The position numbers were made by a program, and so were the translations under genes. From the NCBI GenBank assembly GCA_016187325.1, contig JACPJY010000023.1, positions 1 to 9,396 of the forward strand: a DNA stretch of 9,396 nucleotides. The letters run 5' to 3'. Below, one piece after another: positions 5,103-9,396 of this stretch (its first letter is position 1; each line of letters begins with the position of its first letter). The DNA is from Rhodospirillales bacterium (GTDB lineage: Bacteria; Pseudomonadota; Alphaproteobacteria; Rhodospirillales; Casp-alpha2). A model generated the notes under the pieces. It was given only the letters and a program-made list of their open reading frames with translations. It ran no database searches and was not told where the DNA came from.

Positions 5103-6020
5103 TCAGTTTTTCACCGCGCGCTTGGGGGACTTCAGAAGCCGCGCCGCCGTCGCGATGGTGTCGGCGGCGGTGCGCGTGGCGTCGATGGTCTCACGCGTCT
5201 CGGCGGCGAACGGCGTCTTGGCGAGCAGCCGGAAAATCTCGGCCGCACCGTCGTGGAAGTCAGGCGTCACACCGGCCTCGGCGAAGGTCTTGGCAATCTC
5301 CTCCATCTCGCCGATCCAGCGCCCGGAGTCGGCCGGCAGCCTCGGGATGCGCGCCTCCATCACCTCGAGTGCGGAGCGCTGGCTGGCCGCCAATTCGCGC
5401 CTCAGCTCGTCGGTCAGCCCCAGCATCTTGGCGGCCAGCAGCACCGCCGCGTGCAGCGTCCAGGTGCCCTTGGTGAGCGCGGCGTAGCACATCTTCAATG
5501 CCGACGCCCGGCCCGGTTCCGGTCCGACGGCGACCACCTCGAAGCCGATGTCGCCCAGGCTCGCGCCGAGCTCCTGCATCGGACGCACGTCGGCGCCGGA
5601 GACGTAAAACCGCGGCCGCGAGCGCGGGCCTGGCGCGGCGCCGACGATGCCGGCGTCGATGAACGGCGCCCCGGCGTCGGCGATGACGGCGCCGATCGCC
5701 TGCGCCGTCGACGGTGCCACCGCGTTGCAGTCGACGTAGACCGGAAACGCCTGGGCTTTCTTCATCGCCTTCGCCACGTCTCGGGCAAGCCCGAGCGCCG
5801 AGGCCGGAGGCAGGATGGAGAGCACCAGCTCGGCCTTTTTGACCACCGCCTCCAGGGTGCCGGCGTCGGCGAGCCCGGCCTTCTCGGCCAGGCCCCGGGT
5901 GCGCGCACTACGGCCGGCAAGGCTGGTGATCGTCGTGTGGCCGGCCGCCTTGAGCGCGCGGCCGACGGCGTGGCCCATGTCGCCCGGCATCAGCACGGCG
6001 ACGGTCATGGCGCCGGTCAT
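5103..6020 (-). CDS. NAD(P)-binding dehydrogenase with DUF1932-type C-terminus
   Basis: The 305-residue protein belongs to the 6-phosphogluconate/beta-hydroxyacid dehydrogenase superfamily. The N-terminal Rossmann domain begins VAVLMPGDMGHAVGRAL (7-23, the glycine-rich loop), with the LVLSILPP strand at 65-72 and VDCNAVAPSTAQ at 96-107, the substrate-binding region of this superfamily. The helical C-terminal domain starts at RASALKMCYAALTKG (171-185), where K176 is the likely catalytic lysine and the sequence matches the DUF1932 pattern. It should reduce or oxidise a small hydroxy/keto acid with NAD(P); the substrate is unknown. The start at 6020 is favoured because its ATG overlaps the TGA of the SelW-like gene (ATGA) and GGGGA lies upstream. 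An ATG at 6008 would remove only four residues. Confidence 0.88.
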   Translation of the reverse strand: MTGAMTVAVLMPGDMGHAVGRALKAAGHTTITSLAGRSARTRGLAEKAGLADAGTLEAVVKKAELVLSILPPASALGLARDVAKAMKKAQAFPVYVDCNAVAPSTAQAIGAVIADAGAPFIDAGIVGAAPGPRSRPRFYVSGADVRPMQELGASLGDIGFEVVAVGPEPGRASALKMCYAALTKGTWTLHAAVLLAAKMLGLTDELRRELAASQRSALEVMEARIPRLPADSGRWIGEMEEIAKTFAEAGVTPDFHDGAAEIFRLLAKTPFAAETRETIDATRTAADTIATAARLLKSPKRAVKN

Positions 6021-6334
6021 GCGTTTTTCCCCGAACGGTCGACGTGGCCGAGGTCGCGGCCGGGGGCCACTACGTCGCGCACCCGCTGCTTCAGTTCCCG
6101 AATCTCCGGGAAGCGGTTTTCCTTCTTCCGCGACCATACTTTTTTCGCGCCGACGCGGACCTCGAACACGCCGCCCTCGGCGTTGGGCATCAGCGTCACC
6201 GCGCCGACGTCCTGTTCAAACGTCGCCAGCAGCTCCTGCGCCATCCACGCGGCGCGCATCAGCCACCGGCAGCGGCTGCAGTACTCGATCTCGATCTTCG
6301 GTTTGGTCTTCTTTTTCTTGGCTTTCGCGGCCAT
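6017..6334 (-). CDS. SelT/SelW/SelH (Rdx) family CxxC protein
   Basis: The 105-residue protein has the Rdx-family thioredoxin-like fold: strand IEIEYCSRC with the redox motif C19-S-R-C22 (the Cys form of the Cys-x-x-Sec of selenoprotein W), helix WLMRAAWMAQELLATF, and the family block GGVFEVRVGAKKVWSRKKENRFPEI at residues 54-78. It is cytoplasmic, with no signal peptide. The N-terminus is a lysine-rich stretch (AKAKKKKTKPK), unusually basic. Members are thought to act in thiol redox reactions, possibly with glutathione or thioredoxin; bacterial partners are not known. No Sec codon is involved: both positions are ordinary Cys codons. It starts 4 nt after the DoxX-like stop and its own stop overlaps the dehydrogenase start, indicating a translationally coupled operon. 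Confidence 0.9.
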   Translation of the reverse strand: MAAKAKKKKTKPKIEIEYCSRCRWLMRAAWMAQELLATFEQDVGAVTLMPNAEGGVFEVRVGAKKVWSRKKENRFPEIRELKQRVRDVVAPGRDLGHVDRSGKNA

Positions 6335-6338
6335 CGTC

Positions 6339-6809
6339 CTAGACCTCGCGGCCGATCTTGGCGTCGACCGATAGCGGCCCGCCGCCGCGGATCGCCAGCG
6401 CGATGCACACCAAGCCCCAGAACAGCGGGTATTCGAATCCTCCCCTTGCGTTGTTCCAGAAGAAACCGTTTGCCAAGTGCACCTGGACGACGGCGACCGC
6501 CATGAAGCCGGCGACCAGCACCGCCACCAACCGGGTAAACAGGCCGCATGCCAGCATCAGGCCGCCGACGAACTCAAGGAGCGCGATATAGACCACCAGC
6601 GCATAGGCGGGCTCGAGGCCCATCTTGGCGAAGCCGGCCGCCATCTGGTCGAACGACCGGTTGGCCCATTTATCGTAGCCGTGCGGCACCAGCATCAGCC
6701 CGGCGGTCACCCGGATCAGCGGCCAGGTATAGGGCTCGAGCGCCTTGTAGAGCGGCGCCAGCGCCGGGATCAGAAGCTTCGGCTCGGCTTGTGGTTGCGG
6801 GGCGGCCAT
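6339..6809 (-). CDS. DoxX-family membrane protein
   Basis: The 156-residue inner-membrane protein has four predicted helices at about 28-45, 69-90, 93-112 and 125-141. DoxX features are RVTAGLMLVPHGYDKW (33-48, with the conserved HG), LLEFVGGLMLACGLFTRLVA (77-96) and a short polar segment with NGFFWN before the last helix. DoxX-like proteins are associated with thiol or sulfur redox chemistry and oxidant resistance, but the reaction is unsettled. The start at 6809 is chosen because AAGGAG lies 8 nt upstream; longer in-frame starts at 6827 and 6863 would swallow the ribosome binding site and a hairpin. It is first in a tight set with the SelW-like and dehydrogenase genes, which supports a redox role. 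Confidence 0.88.
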   Translation of the reverse strand: MAAPQPQAEPKLLIPALAPLYKALEPYTWPLIRVTAGLMLVPHGYDKWANRSFDQMAAGFAKMGLEPAYALVVYIALLEFVGGLMLACGLFTRLVAVLVAGFMAVAVVQVHLANGFFWNNARGGFEYPLFWGLVCIALAIRGGGPLSVDAKIGREV

Positions 6810-6832
6810 CGGGGTGTCTCCTTGCATCGAAA

Positions 6833-6851
6833 GGGCTTCACCAGGAAGCCC
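6833..6851 (-). terminator. 7-bp hairpin between CULT and DoxX genes
   Basis: On the minus strand GGGCTTC-CTGGT-GAAGCCC is a perfect 7-bp stem with a 5-nt loop, followed by TTTCG. It lies between the CULT gene and the DoxX ribosome binding site, ending about 5 nt before AAGGAG. It may be a weak terminator of the upstream transcript or a leader structure affecting DoxX translation; the sequence cannot decide. Confidence 0.4.
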
Positions 6852-6876
6852 GGGATTGCGCACACGGCTCGCCGTC

Positions 6877-6904
6877 AGGTTAGGCGATTCCCCGGCGCTG
6901 GCAA
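6877..6904 (-). promoter_or_regulatory. Probable promoter of the DoxX-SelW-dehydrogenase unit
   Basis: On the minus strand TTGCCA (6904-6899, 5/6) and TAACCT (6882-6877, retaining the key T-A----T) are 16 bp apart. Transcription would start near 6870, so the leader would contain the hairpin at 6833-6851. It lies 20 nt after the CULT gene stop. Confidence 0.4.
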
Positions 6905-6923
6905 GAGCCGCCCGTGGAGACGG

Positions 6924-7292
6924 CTATTTTGGCTGGTTGGAGAGGCGATCTTTTATGAGGCCGAAGAACTGATCGGCGCCTGCGTCCCGGCGGTAGTGCC
7001 ACCCTAAGTGCTGGCCGCAGCCCTTGCACAGCGCGTAGTTCCACAGGTAGCCGGCGAACCAGGTGTGTCGATCAGTCGGCTCGCCTTCCGGGCTCGCCCC
7101 CGGCGCGTCGGCGAAGCAGACGACGTGGAACGAGAACCCGGCCGGGTTGGTGAACACGCGCTCGCCGCCGCCCATCGCGATCTTCCAGCGGGTGCGCGTC
7201 ACCAGGTGCCCGCAACGCGCGCAGTAGATGGCGTCGTCGGTCTTTTCCTTGATGACGGTCGTGGTGCCGGTCTCGGGCGCGATTTGCAACAT
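6924..7292 (-). CDS. Bacterial cereblon-like CULT-domain protein
   Basis: The 122-residue protein is a stand-alone CULT domain, the thalidomide-binding domain of eukaryotic cereblon, and closely resembles the Magnetospirillum protein MsCI4 as I recall it. Zinc ligands are C24-A-R-C27 and C89-K-G-C92. The aromatic cage that holds a cyclic imide is complete: W78 and W84 (HTWFAGYLW) and W98 (HLGWHY). Other family blocks are MGGGERVFTNPAGFSFHVVCF (40-60) and the C-terminal FFGLIKDRL. No Lon-like domain, DDB1-binding region, signal peptide or membrane helix is present, so it is not a ubiquitin-ligase adaptor. Cereblon recognises C-terminal cyclic imides on damaged proteins; whether bacterial members do the same is unknown. 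The start has GGAGGG 7 nt upstream. It follows gatB by 67 nt on the same strand and may be partly cotranscribed with it. Confidence 0.92.
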   Translation of the reverse strand: MLQIAPETGTTTVIKEKTDDAIYCARCGHLVTRTRWKIAMGGGERVFTNPAGFSFHVVCFADAPGASPEGEPTDRHTWFAGYLWNYALCKGCGQHLGWHYRRDAGADQFFGLIKDRLSNQPK

Positions 7293-7312
7293 CGCAACGC
7301 CCTCCCCTGCTT

Positions 7313-7341
7313 ATTGTGGGTTGCGCGCCGGCGATCGGCAA
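7313..7341 (-). promoter_or_regulatory. Possible promoter of the CULT gene
   Basis: On the minus strand TTGCCG (7341-7336) and CACAAT (7318-7313) are exactly 17 bp apart, each 4/6 to consensus. The start would lie about 15 nt upstream of the ATG, leaving room for the ribosome binding site. Read-through from gatB is an alternative, since no clear terminator is visible between them. Confidence 0.3.
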
Positions 7342-7359
7342 GGGCGGCGCTCGGCCGCA

Positions 7360-8841
7360 TCAGCCGCCGAGCTTCCGCTTCAGCAATTCGTTGACCATCT
7401 GCGGGTTGGCTTTGCCGCCGGTCGCCTTCATCACCTGGCCGACCAGCCAGCCGATGGTTTTCGCCTTGCCGGCGCGCACGTCGGCAACCTGCTTCGGGTT
7501 GGCGGCGATCACTTGGTCCACCGCCGCCTCGATGGCGCCGGCGTCCGAGATTTGCATCAGGCCCTTCTCCGCGACGATTGCCTTCGGCGGTCTGCCGGTC
7601 GCCGCCATCTCCGCGAACACGTCCTTGGCGATGCGCCCGGAGATGGTGCCGTCGGCGACGAGGTCGATGAGCGCCCCGAGCGCGTCCGCCGCCACTGGGC
7701 TATCGGAAATGGTCTTGCCGGTCTCGTTCAGGTGCGCGAACAGCGCGCCGGTCACCCAGTTGGCGGCCTGCTTGGCGTCGCGGCGACCTTTCTTCCCGCC
7801 GGCACCGCCTTGGGCAACGCGCTCGAAGTAGTCCGCGGTCTCGCGCTCGGCGGCCAGCACTTGCGCGTCGTAGGGCGAGAGCCCGTAGTCGGCGACGAAG
7901 CGCTGCTTCTTGTCGTCCGGAAGCTCCGGCAGCGCCGCCGCGATGCCGCGGATGAACTCGTCCGTCAGCGTCAGCGGCAGCAGGTCCGGGTCGGGGAAGT
8001 AGCGGTAGTCGTGGGCGAATTCCTTGATCCGCATCGGCCGCGTCTCGCCCTTCTCCGAATCGTACAGCCGCGTTTCCTGCTTCACCTCACCGCCCGCGTC
8101 GTAGACCGCCACCTGGCGCGCCGCTTCCGCCTCGATCGCCTGCATGACGAAGCGCACCGAGTTGACGTTCTTGACCTCGGCCCGGGTGCGCAGCTCGTTG
8201 GAGCCCTTGGGGCGCACCGAGACGTTGACGTCGGCGCGCATCGAGCCTTCCTCCATGTTGCCGTCGCAGGTGCCGAGATAGCGCAATATCGAACGGAGTT
8301 TCCGTAGATAAAGCCCCGCCTCCTCCGGGCTCCGGATGTCGGGCTTGGAGACGATCTCCATCAAGGCGACGCCGGCGCGGTTGAGGTCGATGAAGGTGCG
8401 GTTGGGGTCCTGGTCGTGCAGCGACTTGCCGGCGTCCTGCTCCATGTGCAGGCGCTCGATGCCGACGGCGCGGGTCGAGCCGTCGGGCATGTCGAGCAGC
8501 ACCTCGCCTTCGCCAACGATCGGCTGCGCGTACTGCGAGATCTGGTAGCCCGGCGGCAGGTCGGGGTAGAAGTAGTTCTTGCGCTCGAACACCGAGCGTT
8601 TGTTGATCTTCGCCTTCAGCCCCAACCCGGTACGCACCGCCTGCGCCACGCAGTGGCCGTTGAGCACCGGCAGCATCCCCGGCATCGCCGCGTCGACCAG
8701 CGATACCTGCGTGTTCGGCGCGGCGCCGAATTGGGTGGCGGCGCCGGAGAATAGCTTCGCCTTCGAGATGATCTGCGCGTGCACTTCGAGCCCGACCACC
8801 GCCTCCCAGTCGCCGCGTTCGCCCTTGACCACGTAGCTCAT
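7360..8841 (-). CDS. gatB: Asp/Glu-tRNA(Asn/Gln) amidotransferase subunit B
   Basis: The 493-residue full-length GatB is the kinase/tRNA-binding subunit of the cytoplasmic GatCAB complex. The complex phosphorylates the side chain of misacylated Glu-tRNA(Gln) or Asp-tRNA(Asn) with ATP and then amidates it with ammonia from GatA. Landmarks are WEAVVGLEVHAQ (12-23), FERKNYFYPDLPPGYQISQY (85-104), the metal/ATP-site region IERLHMEQDAGKS (128-140), DLNRAGVALMEIVS (152-165) and the signature EEGSMRADVNVSVR (197-210). The YqeY-like tail with NPQMVNELLKRKLG recognises the tRNA elbow. The ATG overlaps the gatA stop as ATGA, and GGAGG lies 6 nt upstream inside gatA, so the two are translationally coupled. 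It is a normal housekeeping gene with no unusual residues noticed. Confidence 0.97.
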   Translation of the reverse strand: MSYVVKGERGDWEAVVGLEVHAQIISKAKLFSGAATQFGAAPNTQVSLVDAAMPGMLPVLNGHCVAQAVRTGLGLKAKINKRSVFERKNYFYPDLPPGYQISQYAQPIVGEGEVLLDMPDGSTRAVGIERLHMEQDAGKSLHDQDPNRTFIDLNRAGVALMEIVSKPDIRSPEEAGLYLRKLRSILRYLGTCDGNMEEGSMRADVNVSVRPKGSNELRTRAEVKNVNSVRFVMQAIEAEAARQVAVYDAGGEVKQETRLYDSEKGETRPMRIKEFAHDYRYFPDPDLLPLTLTDEFIRGIAAALPELPDDKKQRFVADYGLSPYDAQVLAAERETADYFERVAQGGAGGKKGRRDAKQAANWVTGALFAHLNETGKTISDSPVAADALGALIDLVADGTISGRIAKDVFAEMAATGRPPKAIVAEKGLMQISDAGAIEAAVDQVIAANPKQVADVRAGKAKTIGWLVGQVMKATGGKANPQMVNELLKRKLGG

Positions 8842-9396
8842 GGGTTGCCTCCGAACCCCGGCGGGCGGGCGGTGAAGCCGCAGGCTTCCTCGAGCGCGGC
8901 GGCGGCGCGGAACAGCGTTGCCTCGTCGAACGGCTTGGCGATCAGGTGCAGGCCCAGGGGCAGGCCGTCCTGGTCTAGTCCCGCCGGCACGGAAATCGCC
9001 GGCAGCCCGGCCAACGACGCCGGCACCGTGAACACGTCGTTGAGATACATCGCCACCGGGTCGTCCATCTTTTCGCCGATGGCGAACGCCGCCGACGGCG
9101 CCGTCGGCGTCAGCAGCACGTCAACGGCCTCGAACACTTTCCGGAAGTCGTCGGCGATCAGAGCGCGCACTTTCTGCGCCTTCAGATAATAGGCGTCGTA
9201 GTAGCCGGCGCTCAAAACATAAGTGCCGATGAGGACGCGACGACGCGCCTCCGGCCCGAACCCCTCGCCGCGCGTCGCCGCGTACATCTCGTCGAGCGTC
9301 TTCCCGGCGACGCGCAGCCCGTAACGCACCCCGTCGTAGCGGGCGAGGTTGGAGGACGCCTCCGCCGGCGCCACGATGTAATAGGTGGGGAGCGCG
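8838..9396 (-). CDS. gatA: Glutamyl-tRNA(Gln) amidotransferase subunit A, 3' part
   Basis: This is the C-terminal 185 or so residues of GatA, the amidase-signature subunit that releases ammonia from glutamine and channels it to GatB. The frame runs off the right window edge; the nucleophilic Ser-cisSer-Lys triad lies in the missing N-terminal part. Visible family blocks are YYIVAPAEASSNLARYDGVRYG at the edge, EGFGPEARRRVLIGTYVLSAGYYDAYY, the conserved VLLTPTAPSAAF, and GLPAISVPAGLDQDGLPLGLHLI near the end. A GTG at 9374 lies inside the AEASSNL region and is an internal valine codon, not a start. The stop overlaps the gatB start. The usual order gatC-gatA-gatB implies gatC just outside the window. 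Confidence 0.97.
   Translation of the reverse strand, partial: ALPTYYIVAPAEASSNLARYDGVRYGLRVAGKTLDEMYAATRGEGFGPEARRRVLIGTYVLSAGYYDAYYLKAQKVRALIADDFRKVFEAVDVLLTPTAPSAAFAIGEKMDDPVAMYLNDVFTVPASLAGLPAISVPAGLDQDGLPLGLHLIAKPFDEATLFRAAAALEEACGFTARPPGFGGNP

Noticed and set aside
6272..6280. Possible selenocysteine use in the SelW-like protein
   Set aside because: Both positions of the CxxC motif are ordinary cysteine codons and there is no in-frame TGA.
5076..6374. Long plus-strand open frame of 432 codons
   Set aside because: It is antisense to the dehydrogenase and SelW-like genes, rich in Arg/Gly/His with no motif; a GC-driven shadow.
7228..8307. Long plus-strand open frame opposite gatB
   Set aside because: The composition is typical of an antisense shadow, and gatB is certain on the other strand.

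Overview
The window is high-GC DNA with short intergenic gaps, strong GGAGG-type ribosome binding sites and 4-nt ATGA gene overlaps. The gene content (GatCAB amidotransferase, a Nu-class glutathione transferase, a bacterial cereblon/CULT-domain protein, a CheY-like protein with a DRR tail) suggests an alphaproteobacterium, probably of Rhodospirillales type. The CULT protein reads as a close relative of the Magnetospirillum thalidomide-binding protein. The assignment rests on recalled family resemblance, not on a search.

Left end (1-1350), probable accessory DNA: a phage-flavoured small protein with an internal duplication, about 320 nt without a gene but with strong inverted repeats, and an exported protein of five DAHG-type repeats. 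This block lies on the 3' side of a tRNA-Ser(GCU) gene (1353-1445, minus). That is the side where tRNA-targeting elements insert, so the block may be the edge or remnant of an integrated element.

Middle (1450-5050), ordinary chromosome: a tRNA promoter; a YbaK-type editing-domain protein whose expected catalytic lysine is a glutamine, downstream of a YfcG-like glutathione transferase; a divergent small exported protein with ten cysteines in a symmetric spacing; a FabG-like short-chain dehydrogenase; a divergent receiver-domain protein; and a small PGPGW-like membrane protein. The last two genes converge and share a CTAG at their stop codons.

Right part (5103-9396), all minus strand: GatA (3' part only) and GatB, joined by an ATGA overlap, which together with GatC amidate misacylated Glu-tRNA(Gln) and/or Asp-tRNA(Asn); then the CULT protein; then a compact set of a DoxX-like membrane protein, a SelW-like CxxC protein and an NAD(P)-binding dehydrogenase with a DUF1932-type C-terminus. 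The last three are tightly spaced (4-nt gap, then ATGA overlap) and look like one redox-related transcription unit with its own promoter.

The most notable item is the CULT protein: all four zinc cysteines and all three cage tryptophans are present. Next come the symmetric ten-cysteine exported protein and the K-to-Q YbaK protein.
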